Part shown: one piece after another, positions 34,627 to 44,140 of the stretch
How the letters are laid out: every line of letters starts with the position of its first letter
Numbering within the stretch: position 1 is the stretch's first letter
From: an uncultured Clostridia bacterium
GTDB lineage: Bacteria; Bacillota; Clostridia; UBA1381
Assembly (NCBI GenBank): GCA_934486735.1
Contig: CAKSQL010000009.1
Coordinates: 1 to 64,000, forward strand
Direction: 5' to 3'
DNA: 64,000 bases
Translations under genes and position numbers: made by a program
Notes under the pieces: model-generated
What the model saw: only the letters and a program-made list of their open reading frames with translations
Database searches by the model: none
What the model was told of the DNA's origin: nothing

Positions 34627-36174
34627 TTATTTTGCGTAGTTGACGGCGCGTGTTTCTCTTATCATGCTGACCTTGATCTGACCCGGATATTCAAGCTCGC
34701 TTTCAATTCTTTTAACGATTTCCTTGCCGATCATAACCATTCCCGCATCATCCACCGCATCCGGCTTAACCATTATTCTGATTTCGCGGCCGGCTTGTAT
34801 TGCATATGATTTTTCAACTCCGTCAAAGTCATTTGCGATTTCTTCAAGCTTTTCAAGACGCTTAATGTAAGTCTCAAGATTTTCTCGTCTTGCGCCGGGG
34901 CGTGCAGCCGAAATAGCGTCCGCCGCCTGCACAAGCTGCGCAACCAGAGTCTCGGCTTCGATGTCTCCGTGGTGCGCTGCTATTGCATGAATAACATCTT
35001 TGTTTTCTCTGTACTTTTTCGCAATATCGGAGCCGATTGTCACATGCGAACCCTCAATTTCGTGATCCACAGCCTTGCCTATATCATGCAGCAGTCCCGC
35101 ACGCTTTGCAAGTGCAACATCCGTTCCCAGCTCGCCTGCCATAACGCCGGCAAGATGCGAAACCTCAATTGAATGCTTAAGTACATTCTGACCGTAGCTT
35201 GTTCTGAATTTAAGCTTACCCAAAAGCTTGATAAGCTCGGGATGCAAGCCGTGCACACCGGTCTCAAAGGTTGCCGCCTCACCTTCTTGCTTGATTTCGG
35301 CCTCAACCTCTGCTTTTGCTTTTTCAACAGTTTCCTCGATGCGTGCCGGATGTATTCTTCCGTCCACAATGAGTTTTTCAAGCGCAACTCTTGCCACCTC
35401 GCGGCGAATCGGGTCAAAGCTTGAAAGTATAACCGCCTCGGGAGTATCATCGATTATCAAATCAACACCTGTAAGTGTTTCAAGAGCGCGGATATTCCGT
35501 CCCTCACGACCGATAATACGTCCTTTCATTTCCTCCGACGGCAGCGCCACAACCGAAACCGTAGTTTCCGCAACGTGATCTGCCGCTACCTTTTGAATCG
35601 ACATTGCCACAATATTTTTTGCGGTTCTGTCTGCTTCCTCTTTTGCTTGCTGCTCAATTTCTTTAACCATAATTGCGGCTTCGTGCCGCGTCTGACTTTC
35701 GATATCATCAAACAGAGTCCGGCGCGCTTCATCACGCGTCATCCCCGATATTTTTTCCAAACTCTCAATTTGCTGTTGTTTTATTTCAGCAATTTTAGCG
35801 TCCTTCCTCTCAACCTCGCGAAGCTTCTGATTGAGAGACTGCTCCTTTCTTTCAAGAGCGTCGGTTTTTCTGTCAAGATTTTCTTCTTTTTGATTTATTC
35901 TTCTTTCCTGAATGGAAAGTTCGCGTCTTCTGTCCTTTATTTCCGCATCAGCGGCCTGACGGATTTTCTGGTTTTCCTCTTTTGCCTCCAAAAGCAGCTC
36001 ACGCTTGCGCGATACAGCATTTTTTTCCGCGTCGGCAATGATATTTTTTGCCCTTTCCTCCGCCGAGCCAAGCTCCGCTTCGGAAATCTTTTTCCTGTAA
36101 GAAATACCGCCAAAGAAAGACGCAACGTTCAGCAGTGCCAAGACAACTGCCGTAACAATTAATATAATTTCCAA
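34627..36174 (-). CDS. rny: ribonuclease Y
   Basis: A 515-residue membrane-anchored endoribonuclease that starts mRNA decay. An N-terminal transmembrane helix is followed by a coiled coil of about 150 residues, the KH domain (GRIIGREGRNIRALE) and the HD domain (GLLHDIGKA, with AAHHGDIE), ending in the usual VSMIRETRAVNYAK. The start is a TTG codon at 36174, with a GGGGGTGA tract 15 bases ahead, so the start is slightly uncertain. It is promoted from 36379-36407 and followed by its terminator and ymdB. Confidence 0.94.
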   Translation of the reverse strand: MEIILIVTAVVLALLNVASFFGGISYRKKISEAELGSAEERAKNIIADAEKNAVSRKRELLLEAKEENQKIRQAADAEIKDRRRELSIQERRINQKEENLDRKTDALERKEQSLNQKLREVERKDAKIAEIKQQQIESLEKISGMTRDEARRTLFDDIESQTRHEAAIMVKEIEQQAKEEADRTAKNIVAMSIQKVAADHVAETTVSVVALPSEEMKGRIIGREGRNIRALETLTGVDLIIDDTPEAVILSSFDPIRREVARVALEKLIVDGRIHPARIEETVEKAKAEVEAEIKQEGEAATFETGVHGLHPELIKLLGKLKFRTSYGQNVLKHSIEVSHLAGVMAGELGTDVALAKRAGLLHDIGKAVDHEIEGSHVTIGSDIAKKYRENKDVIHAIAAHHGDIEAETLVAQLVQAADAISAARPGARRENLETYIKRLEKLEEIANDFDGVEKSYAIQAGREIRIMVKPDAVDDAGMVMIGKEIVKRIESELEYPGQIKVSMIRETRAVNYAK

Positions 36175-36378
36175 AGTATCGATAATAAATCACCCCCATA
36201 TAATAAATTTTAGCTTTTACTTCGAACCGGGGATGCTGAATAACAGAATTATTATGTACAGAATATATTCGTAAAACCGATTCTGATTTTGCAGGAATGT
36301 CGAATCGGAAACATATTAACCTCGATAATTCAACATACCCAGATTAATAGTTTAAAGAAATATTAAGCATACAACAAT

Positions 36379-36407
36379 ATTTTATACCATTTTTATATAA
36401 ATGTCAA
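36379..36407 (-). promoter_or_regulatory. rny promoter
   Basis: Minus strand TTGACA (36402-36407), 17-base spacer, TAAAAT (36379-36384). The leader to the rny start is about 200 bases. The rest of the 36175-36607 gap has no recognised feature apart from GATTCGACATTCC/GAATCG foldbacks. Confidence 0.7.
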
Positions 36408-36607
36408 GTAGTTTTGAGAATATTGCATCCTTTTTATGAAAAATTTCAAAAAAATTATCTGCATATCAAGACTTCCGCCCTGCCGCGCAAGTCCGTTTCC
36501 CTCAAAAATTCAAAACCGGCCTGCATTTTTTCACAAAACAAGCCGAGATTCACCTGTTAATAAGCTCCGGCGTCCGGGATTCCATTACCGATTGTCGGAT
36601 GCAATAA

Positions 36608-37270
36608 CTATTCCTCCGTTTCACCATTCACCGCCATAACATATTCTTTTGCCGACGCGGTTATCTTTTCGTAATTTTCCTCCGCGATATATTCCTTATT
36701 TATAATATTCGACCCGATTCCGAATCCGCACACACCGATGTCCAGATATTCGCCGATATTCTCCGGAGTTATCCCTCCCACGGCAAGAAATCGTATATGT
36801 GACAGCGGAGCGGCTATCGCCTTTACATAGCTCGTCCCCATGCTTGTGACCGGGAACAGCTTCACAAAATCCGCACCGGCACGGTTTGCCGCTTCTGCCT
36901 CACTCGGCGTCAGCGCGCCCGGAATTGAAACCATGCCAAGCTCCTTTGTATATCTTATAACCTCTGTATCGATATTTGGGGAAATTATAAACCTCCCTCC
37001 GACATCGTATGTCCTTTTGACCTGCTCCCGAGTCAGAACCGTTCCCGAACCTATGTACATTCTGCCGTCAAATTCATTCGCAAGTGCGCCGACAGCGGCA
37101 GCGGTCTCTTCATTCGAAACGCTGCCGTCCGCGCTATAGGTTATCTCCATAAGGCGTATGCCGCCGTCATAAAGCGCTTTTGCAAGCGGAACAAGCTTTT
37201 TCGGCTCCACGCCGCGCACAATCGCGATTATTTTTCTTTCCTTTATAGCATTTATAATATCACGCTGCAT
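36608..37270 (-). CDS. KDPG/KHG-type aldolase
   Basis: A 220-residue class-I aldolase that splits 2-keto-3-deoxy-6-phosphogluconate (or a similar keto-deoxy sugar acid phosphate) to pyruvate and a triose phosphate. Motifs are IIAIVRGV, the EIT strand, GSGTV, the Schiff-base lysine in ADFVKLFP and AVGGITPENI. GGGAGGTG lies six bases before the start at 37270. The gene is divergent from an AraC regulator, which makes joint regulation likely. Galacturonate or glucuronate breakdown would fit the pectin context, but no kinase or dehydrogenase is nearby. Confidence 0.88.
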   Translation of the reverse strand: MQRDIINAIKERKIIAIVRGVEPKKLVPLAKALYDGGIRLMEITYSADGSVSNEETAAAVGALANEFDGRMYIGSGTVLTREQVKRTYDVGGRFIISPNIDTEVIRYTKELGMVSIPGALTPSEAEAANRAGADFVKLFPVTSMGTSYVKAIAAPLSHIRFLAVGGITPENIGEYLDIGVCGFGIGSNIINKEYIAEENYEKITASAKEYVMAVNGETEE

Positions 37271-37342
37271 ATAATGCACCTCCCGTTTAGTATATTCTAT
37301 CACACAAAAATACAAAATCAATTGTTATTTCGGCATTTTATA

Positions 37343-37371
37343 TTGTATTTTCTGCAAAGATATGATAAAAT
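37343..37371 (+). promoter_or_regulatory. promoter for the AraC gene
   Basis: TTGTAT (37343-37348), 17-base spacer, TAAAAT (37366-37371). Confidence 0.55.
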
Positions 37372-37391
37372 AATACCGGAGCCGCCCGACG

Positions 37392-37408
37392 GCAATCAAA
37401 TTGATTGC
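37392..37408. promoter_or_regulatory. 17-bp palindrome between aldolase and AraC genes
   Basis: GCAATCAA-A-TTGATTGC, perfect apart from the central base, about 20 bases after the -10 of the AraC gene. It is a candidate operator in the shared divergent region. Confidence 0.55.
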
Positions 37409-37448
37409 GAGTGTCTTAAAATTTTAATATGTCGACCGGAGGAAAGAT

Positions 37449-38228
37449 ATGGATTTTGATTACTGTATAAAGGATAAAGAAATAAGCTTTTGGTATGCAA
37501 ACGGCAGCTCGCTCATGTCAGGGGATGAATTTCACAGCTTTCACGAAATTCTTTACATATTCCGAGCCGAGGGCAGCTTTTTATCGGAGAAAGAAAAGGC
37601 ACAGCTTTCTCCCGATACGCTCATTTTGATTCCGAAAGAAACCTATCATAATTTTATTTTTGCAAAGGACAGCGATTATGTCCGCTGCCGAATTTGGTTT
37701 GATGATATTGCACATTTCGGCGACGTTGTAAGGGAATGCATGAGCGGAATACGAGTTATTTCCGAGGTCGGCGAGACCCTTGCAAAGCTTTTTTCCGAGT
37801 TGAGCGAAATAAGCAAAATCGATCTCCCGAATATAGAGAAAAGGCTGCTGCTGCGCTCATCGGTTTTAAGAATACTTTTCGAGATAAAAAACAGCCGCCC
37901 GGGCAATCCGAATATGCAGATACAAAACGAGCTTGTCCGAAACGCAGCGGCAATCATCGAAAAAAGCTACCGAGACGATATCAGCGTGCCAAAGATCGCC
38001 GCGCGTCTTTTTGTGTCGCCGTCACAGCTTTCGCATACGTTTAAAAAAGAGCTTAATATATCCATATACAAATATATCACATTAAAACGGCTGATTTGCG
38101 TGCAAAAGCTGATAAAAAGCGGCATCAAGGCATCGGATGCCGCAAGACAGTGCGGCTTTTGCGATTACTCGTCCTTTTACCGAGTTTACAAGAACCACTA
38201 CGGTGTTCCTCCCTTTCGAACAAAATGA
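37449..38228 (+). CDS. AraC family transcriptional regulator
   Basis: A 259-residue regulator with an N-terminal cupin-like sensor (FHSFHEILYIFRAEG; DTLILIPKETYHNF) and a C-terminal double HTH (SVPKIAARLFVSPSQLSHTF; ASDAARQCGFCDYSSFYRVYK). GGAGG lies about six bases before the ATG. It diverges from the KDPG-type aldolase and is convergent with the solute-binding lipoprotein gene. The control of one or both by a sugar acid is a reasonable guess. Confidence 0.9.
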   Translation: MDFDYCIKDKEISFWYANGSSLMSGDEFHSFHEILYIFRAEGSFLSEKEKAQLSPDTLILIPKETYHNFIFAKDSDYVRCRIWFDDIAHFGDVVRECMSGIRVISEVGETLAKLFSELSEISKIDLPNIEKRLLLRSSVLRILFEIKNSRPGNPNMQIQNELVRNAAAIIEKSYRDDISVPKIAARLFVSPSQLSHTFKKELNISIYKYITLKRLICVQKLIKSGIKASDAARQCGFCDYSSFYRVYKNHYGVPPFRTK

Positions 38229-38270
38229 GATACTCCCGTCTTTAAAATTCTACCCTTGAACGCTGAAAAA

Positions 38271-38365
38271 GGACAGAATTTTTGATTTTATTCATGGCAT
38301 ACGCAATTCCACGCAAATTAACAAACGGGTATGAGTTTGAAAATTCAAACTCATACCCGTTTGTT
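38271..38365 (+). repeat. 3' structured element, copy A (long perfect hairpin)
   Basis: A conserved lead (GACAGAATTTTTGATTTT ... CGCAAATT) is followed by a perfect 21-bp stem (arms 38320-38340 and 38345-38365) with a 4-base loop. A related lead with a 26-bp stem follows the AraC gene at 53.8 kb. No T-run follows, so it is not a standard terminator, though it may end both converging genes. Confidence 0.65.
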
Positions 38366-38417
38366 GAAAATCGAACCAAATATGCCCCAAAGAACGTGAT
38401 TTCTGTCCGTTGTTTTT

Positions 38418-39809
38418 TTACTGTTTATCGAGATGATTTGCCTGGAAGTCTTTGCACGCTGTTGCAATAAGCGCTGCCGGGTCTGCGTCCTTGTTGGTTA
38501 TAACCTCTTGAATACAACCGTCAAGTACTGCATAAAGCTGCTGGCATGCAACAGGTTCTTCCGCATGCAGAGTAACATCCTTGCTTTCAAAATAGCTTGC
38601 ATAATCCTTTTCGTCAACATTTGTATACTTGCTGCGCAGTTCGTTCTCTTTCGCAATTCTCTCCGGGTCACTCCACAGTGAGAAAGCTTCCTTCGGCAGA
38701 ATTATATTGTTTTCCTCAAGCGAAGTCTGATAACTCTTTTCCTTATTTGCATATGCCGCATCATCAAGATCTTTGCTGAAACCTGTGATGTTAATCCAGT
38801 CAATGCAGGCATTGAGCTGCTCCTTCGTTGCCGTCGGCGAGAACATCCACACCGAGCCGCCGGTCTGAGCATATCTTCCGGCAGGACCTGCCGGCATTCT
38901 TGCCATTGCATAATCACTCGAATTCATGCCATACTTTTTCGACAAATCGGTTTTCGGTGCGTCGAAGAACATTGCTGCCTGACCTACCGCAAAGAGTTTA
39001 TGTGCTGTGGGCTGATCTATAACCTTATCTGCCGGCAAAACATCATACTTCCACTTCAAATCCTTTATATATTGAAGTGCGGCAACGCATTCGGGAGTAT
39101 CAAAAGTCGCTTCCCAAGTGCCGTCATCCCTTTGTTTCATAAACTGAACGCCGTAGCTCCATGCAATATTCATGAAATGCCATCCGCCGCAGTTGTTTGT
39201 CGTGCAGATTTCAAATCCCGCCTGACCGGTTTTATCCTTGATAATCTTAGCATATTCCGCAAGCTGTTCATATGTATCGGGAATCATTGCCGTTCCGTCC
39301 TCATTAACAAGACCCGCTTCTCTAAACAGAGCCTTGTTAATATTAAGTCCCATCGCATATGCCGAGTTCGCAATTGCATAAACTCTCCCGTCCCCGCCTT
39401 CACAGAACTTTCTGAAATCGGGATTCATTGCGTCATAAAGTCCTCTTTCTTTCAGTACATCGGTGATATCGGCAGCATAGCCGCTCTTTATAATTTTCTG
39501 AATCTCGGTAAAATGCGTTCCGTACATTGTCGGAAGCTGATTTGCCGCCGCTTTCATTGTGAATGCCTTTGCATCTGCATAGTCGCCTGTGTCCCTGACT
39601 ACATTTACATCGGGATATTGCTCATTAAACTGTGTCAGATATCCTTCCATTTTTTTTAATGACTCCGGCGAAGTTTCGGTCGGCCAGTTTGCTATGCTTA
39701 TAGTCACCTTTCCGTCGCTTTCCTCATTCTTTTTTGAGCAGCCCGACGCACCCGTCACAAGCATCGCCGCCGCCAATCCCAATACTGTCCATTTTTTCAA
39801 AGTCATCAT
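38418..39809 (-). CDS. sugar ABC transporter solute-binding lipoprotein
   Basis: A 463-residue family-1 extracellular solute-binding protein. Lipobox TGASGC puts the lipidated Cys near residue 24; the two-lobe fold shows the usual N-terminal VTISIANWP and the FTEIQKIIKSGYAADITD segment. It would bind oligosaccharides at the membrane surface. It follows the SLH gene by 11 bp. No permease or ATPase genes are in the window, so it either uses transporter parts encoded elsewhere or has a different role, such as a surface sugar sensor. Confidence 0.9.
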   Translation of the reverse strand: MMTLKKWTVLGLAAAMLVTGASGCSKKNEESDGKVTISIANWPTETSPESLKKMEGYLTQFNEQYPDVNVVRDTGDYADAKAFTMKAAANQLPTMYGTHFTEIQKIIKSGYAADITDVLKERGLYDAMNPDFRKFCEGGDGRVYAIANSAYAMGLNINKALFREAGLVNEDGTAMIPDTYEQLAEYAKIIKDKTGQAGFEICTTNNCGGWHFMNIAWSYGVQFMKQRDDGTWEATFDTPECVAALQYIKDLKWKYDVLPADKVIDQPTAHKLFAVGQAAMFFDAPKTDLSKKYGMNSSDYAMARMPAGPAGRYAQTGGSVWMFSPTATKEQLNACIDWINITGFSKDLDDAAYANKEKSYQTSLEENNIILPKEAFSLWSDPERIAKENELRSKYTNVDEKDYASYFESKDVTLHAEEPVACQQLYAVLDGCIQEVITNKDADPAALIATACKDFQANHLDKQ

Positions 39810-39820
39810 TTACATCCTTT

Positions 39821-42364
39821 CTATTGATTATTATAAATTACCATTACCTTTTGAATCTGCTGATATGTTCTGACAACTATCTTTGAACATTTTGCCCCGT
39901 AGTGAGTAAATGCTTTTATATCCGCTCCGCTTCCTACCTCCACCGGTATTTTCTTCCCTGGGGTGCAGACAATAACCGGAGTTGACATATCGAAATATTC
40001 ATCAACCGTTGAACCGTCCTGCATGCTTACTTTGACAATCTTTCCGTCAACACTGTTTACAAACCCGGCAACCACTCTGCTGTTATCGGCAAGATAAGAG
40101 GTAGACTCTCCGACAGCCGAATCTGCTCCGGCAATTTTATCGGCTTTTGTTACCATTCCTTTTGAATTTGTGCTGATGCTTAATATATCACCCACTTTAA
40201 TGTTCTCCGGCATATATCCCGAATCGCACATATATGTCATAAGTGCATTACCTATGTAGCCCTCAATCTGAGTTACAACCTCATTATCTGGGTTCACACC
40301 TTCCGATACGCCGCTGACAACCAGCGGAACATCCTCACTCGAAGCAATGAATTTGCTATAATCCCTCATAACAACCAGATCTGCATACGAATCGTCGTCA
40401 CTCACCTTATAGCTCTCTGCCAGATAACTGCCCCAGTGCTTAAGATTCTTCTTGCTTATAATTCCGAATTCTTCCTCGTTTGCAGTTTGAAAATCCTTAG
40501 GAATTGTTATTATAACCGTTCCGTCATCTATCATCAGCTTTTTCCCGAGTTTCGATGAGCTGTTGAGCCAGCTGTTTCTCGCCGACGGGACATCGAGTCT
40601 GAGTTTGCCTTTTCCTTCGGGAGTGTCTATGCTTTTGATTTCGCCCGCATTGTTAAATTCAATAACGGCAACCTTTTCTTTCAGCAATCTTATAACCTCG
40701 TCCAGACTCTCTGCCGCATCACTGCCTCGGCAGGTCTCGCCGTCAATCTTGAATTTTTCCGCCGCCTTGAATTTTTCAACACTTCCCGCCTGGGTGAATG
40801 CCTTCACATAAAAACCTTCATCATCCGTATATGCCTTTAATATAAACGAATACACATCACCGGCGGGTGTCAGCTTGAAGTAAGCAGCCTCACCCTCGGC
40901 ATCGATATATAGGACTATATTGTCGCCCGGCGAAATACCGTCCGCGCTCAAATCGCCATGTAAATATATCCTGCCACCATCGGCTATATCTATGTAGCTT
41001 CTTCCGTCGGTATCGGTGCCTTTGCCTATCACCTCTCCGTTAATCTTTTCTTCCGAAACAACAATCTTTATATATTTGCCATCCAAGGACAAGTATACGC
41101 TCGCAATCATATCCTCGGCAAATTCCTCCGCCAAGAACGGCTCATTTTTTGCATTCCGTATTAAGATAAACTCGAAATCATCGGGATTTGTGCTGATATT
41201 GTCCGTCTCGCCGCGACCCTTTATATATTCATCCTCAAAGTTGACATACTCCACAACATGATTTTCATAATTGTAAAGCATGCAAAGGTCGTAACCGCCC
41301 GATTTATCCGCAACAAGACGAACAGAGGTGTAAGGCATGTCAAATGCAGCCTCCAAGTCATCAACAAAGCCGCCATTGTATATAACCGATGCATTCTTTT
41401 CGATTCTTACAGAACATAACCTTTCATTTTCATCATAATAGCTGAACTTGTAGCTATCCGAATCAAACTTGTCTATGTTCTGCTTTCCGCATACAACAAT
41501 CTCATCATTCTTTTTGTTTTTCTCCAGCCAGATAACCGCATTGTCATCCACATTAAGCTCGCCGCTGTAAATATAATTCACATAGCTGCCCAAGTATTCC
41601 GACATATCCTCTGCCGGTGTTTCAAATTCATTATCTCCGATTATAATATCCGTACCCTTAACCGTATTGCCGTATATGCTCACTGCATTTGCTGCTGTCA
41701 AACGTTCATTTTCTCTGTAATAACAATCGTAGTAAACCGACAAAATCGTTTTGCTGTCATCCTGCATATACTTGATATCGTTTCCGTCCGGTTCAAAGCC
41801 ATACATCGGAGCAATAATTGAGTTTTTAAACAATATCAGCATATCCTCAAAATCCAGTTTGCTGCTACCGGTACAGTTCTTGTTAAGCTTTAATCTCGAT
41901 GCAATTTTAAGATATGCACCTAAATTTTTTCCGCCTGTTTCAGTTTCCTTGCCATAGCCCAAAACCGAAACAATAATTTTTTGCGCTTCGTTCAGGGTTA
42001 TAATCTCATCCGGAAAAAACATTCCCGTTCCGTTTCCCTGCAAGTGTCCGCTTGCCGTAAGCGCGGTTATTGCCTTATATGCAAAATGTTCTTTTGAAAC
42101 ATCATGATAATAAAGCGTTTCGCCGACTTCGTTCAACTTTAAGATTTTTGCAAGACTGTCTGCAAATTCGGCACGTGTGATTTCTTTATCTTTGTCAATT
42201 GTCTTTATACTCGAATATTCCTTAAAAACTCCGAGTGCGTTCAACATTCCGAGTGCGCTCTGTGCCTCGGTACCTATCAAGTCTGCCGATGTATCCTCGG
42301 CGAATGCACCGAACCCTGCCGAAAACATTGCAAGGCAAAGTATAATTGATAAAATTCTTTTCAT
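39821..42364 (-). CDS. secreted SLH-domain surface protein
   Basis: An 847-residue exported protein. Signal peptide 1-22, then SLH repeats in the first 180 residues (KEITRAEFADSLAKIL; FFPDEIITLNEAQKIIVSVLG), and about 650 residues of beta-rich sequence without a recognised catalytic motif. Such N-terminal SLH proteins are common surface proteins in Clostridia; the body could be a scaffold or binding part. AAAGGAGG gives a strong start. It lies 18 bp after another SLH gene and 11 bp before the solute-binding lipoprotein, a tight three-gene unit. Confidence 0.85.
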   Translation of the reverse strand: MKRILSIILCLAMFSAGFGAFAEDTSADLIGTEAQSALGMLNALGVFKEYSSIKTIDKDKEITRAEFADSLAKILKLNEVGETLYYHDVSKEHFAYKAITALTASGHLQGNGTGMFFPDEIITLNEAQKIIVSVLGYGKETETGGKNLGAYLKIASRLKLNKNCTGSSKLDFEDMLILFKNSIIAPMYGFEPDGNDIKYMQDDSKTILSVYYDCYYRENERLTAANAVSIYGNTVKGTDIIIGDNEFETPAEDMSEYLGSYVNYIYSGELNVDDNAVIWLEKNKKNDEIVVCGKQNIDKFDSDSYKFSYYDENERLCSVRIEKNASVIYNGGFVDDLEAAFDMPYTSVRLVADKSGGYDLCMLYNYENHVVEYVNFEDEYIKGRGETDNISTNPDDFEFILIRNAKNEPFLAEEFAEDMIASVYLSLDGKYIKIVVSEEKINGEVIGKGTDTDGRSYIDIADGGRIYLHGDLSADGISPGDNIVLYIDAEGEAAYFKLTPAGDVYSFILKAYTDDEGFYVKAFTQAGSVEKFKAAEKFKIDGETCRGSDAAESLDEVIRLLKEKVAVIEFNNAGEIKSIDTPEGKGKLRLDVPSARNSWLNSSSKLGKKLMIDDGTVIITIPKDFQTANEEEFGIISKKNLKHWGSYLAESYKVSDDDSYADLVVMRDYSKFIASSEDVPLVVSGVSEGVNPDNEVVTQIEGYIGNALMTYMCDSGYMPENIKVGDILSISTNSKGMVTKADKIAGADSAVGESTSYLADNSRVVAGFVNSVDGKIVKVSMQDGSTVDEYFDMSTPVIVCTPGKKIPVEVGSGADIKAFTHYGAKCSKIVVRTYQQIQKVMVIYNNQ

Positions 42365-42382
42365 GTCTTTTCCTCCTTTCGC

Positions 42383-44023
42383 TTAAAATTTATCAAGGCT
42401 GCCATATATAATCTGCGCCGCCTCTGCCCTGGTCAGAAGTGCGTCCGGTCTGAAACTGTTGTCCGACCCGTTAACAATTGCCGCACCCGCAAGCTTTGAA
42501 ACCGCCTCTTTTGCATACTCGCTGACCGTATCGTAATCATTAAAATCGTTTTTTTCAATCTCAAACGCGTTCTTTTTTGAAAGAACATTGTAGACCATAA
42601 CCGCCGCATCCTGTCTTTTTATATTCATGCCGACACCAAATTTGTTTTCGGAAATACCGCTGCATATTCCGAGATTCTGCGCGGTGTTCACGTAAGGAGC
42701 ATACCACTTTTCCGGGTCAACATCGGCAAATGCCGACACGCTATCCTTTATTATGTCCGTGCCCGATGCACAGACAATAATTTTTGCAAATTCTTCTCTT
42801 GTTATATAGTCATTCGGATAGAACTGATTTTCGGATTTTCCCGAGATAATTCCCTTGTCCGCAAGAGTCGAAACAGCTGTGTAAGCCCATGCGACAGAGG
42901 ACATATCGTCAAACGGCATTTTTACCTCGGGGATATCTGCATTGCCGTCCGAGCCGCCCGACACAACCGGAACAAAGCTGCTTGCATTTTTACCACCGCT
43001 CGACTTGCCCGAGCCGCCGCCCGAGCTGCCGCCCGATCCTCCGCCGTTTCCGTTTGATTTATTTGCGGCCGTAAGTTTTGAAACAAGTTCGGAAAGACTT
43101 GACACGCTGTTTCCCGCAACGCTTTTATAGGCTTCCGCGCCGTATCTTGTCTTGATTCCTATAAATGATGCATACTTTTCGCAAATTTTTTGCAGATTTG
43201 CAAATCCCTGCGGATATTTTGCAACCGTCAGAATCATAGCTTCTTTCTGCACATTTTCAAAACTCTCCGCATCCGAAATATCTTTTCCCTGCGCAAGACC
43301 CAAATAATATTTTTCCGCCTCATCGCCCGATGCAAATTTCTTTATTTCTTCAAGTAAATCATTGGGCAAATCGGATTTCAAAATAAGCGAAATCGAAGTA
43401 AGCTTCTTTTCGTTAAGTGCCTGAGCGGCAATGCATGCATTGAATCGTGCCGAATTTTTTTCGGAATTTTCCGAATTGAGCTCAGCCTTTTTTACGGAAT
43501 TATAAAAAAATTCCGCTGCTTTTTCCTTATTAAGCTGATTATAAATCTCCATATCCGCGCCGAGCAGTGCAGCGTTTGCGCTGCATTTTGCGGCAAATTC
43601 CGCTTTATTGTCTGCCTTTGCAAGTGCGTTCAACTCGTCTGTAAGCGTTTTGTACTCTGCCGCATTTACAAAAACAATCTCAAGTTTCTCCGGCGATGAG
43701 CCTGCCTCGGTCAGATATCCGTTGAGAGTTTCCGAACCACCGCTGTATTTAAATTCAAAGCTGAAGGCTCCGTTCCCGTCCGTTTTCCGCTGACCGGCAA
43801 AAACTGCATATGCAGCCGCCTCCGCTTCGTTTCCGTCAAAATCCGAAAGCGTCTTACCGCCTTTGAACACTTGTATCGTGACATATTTATTTGCCTCGGA
43901 TTTTCCCGAAACCAAAACCGTTCCCTTTGCAAAATCAATTTCGGTATCTATCTCCGATGCTGCAAATACGCTCGAAACAGGCAGCATTGCAGCTAAAATT
44001 GCCGATACTATAATCTTTTTCAT
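42383..44023 (-). CDS. secreted protein with C-terminal SLH domains
   Basis: A 546-residue exported protein. Signal peptide to about 21; an Ig-like or carbohydrate-binding-like beta domain of some 100 residues; a helical region (about 120-320); a Gly/Ser-rich linker (GNGGGSGGSSGGGSGK); then three SLH repeats (FYPNDYITREEFAKIIV; MNIKRQDAAVMVYNVL; FRPDALLTRAEAAQIIYGSL). The flexible linker suggests a wall anchor that presents the N-terminal part. It is followed by a second SLH gene in the same unit. Confidence 0.85.
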   Translation of the reverse strand: MKKIIVSAILAAMLPVSSVFAASEIDTEIDFAKGTVLVSGKSEANKYVTIQVFKGGKTLSDFDGNEAEAAAYAVFAGQRKTDGNGAFSFEFKYSGGSETLNGYLTEAGSSPEKLEIVFVNAAEYKTLTDELNALAKADNKAEFAAKCSANAALLGADMEIYNQLNKEKAAEFFYNSVKKAELNSENSEKNSARFNACIAAQALNEKKLTSISLILKSDLPNDLLEEIKKFASGDEAEKYYLGLAQGKDISDAESFENVQKEAMILTVAKYPQGFANLQKICEKYASFIGIKTRYGAEAYKSVAGNSVSSLSELVSKLTAANKSNGNGGGSGGSSGGGSGKSSGGKNASSFVPVVSGGSDGNADIPEVKMPFDDMSSVAWAYTAVSTLADKGIISGKSENQFYPNDYITREEFAKIIVCASGTDIIKDSVSAFADVDPEKWYAPYVNTAQNLGICSGISENKFGVGMNIKRQDAAVMVYNVLSKKNAFEIEKNDFNDYDTVSEYAKEAVSKLAGAAIVNGSDNSFRPDALLTRAEAAQIIYGSLDKF

Positions 44024-44064
44024 ACTGTCTTTCCTTTCTGTTTCATTCCCTTAATTGCCGAATC

Positions 44065-44129
44065 AGCCAAACCGGAGCATCCATACATTTCTCCCATTGA
44101 GAATATAGATTCAGCATCCCGGTTCGGCT
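44065..44129 (-). terminator. inverted repeat after the 733-residue hydrolase
   Basis: AGCCGAACCGG / CCGGTTTGGCT form an 11-bp stem with a long loop, beginning 11 bases after the stop codon. There is no T-run, so termination is uncertain. Confidence 0.5.
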
Positions 44130-44140
44130 CCAAACAGTCA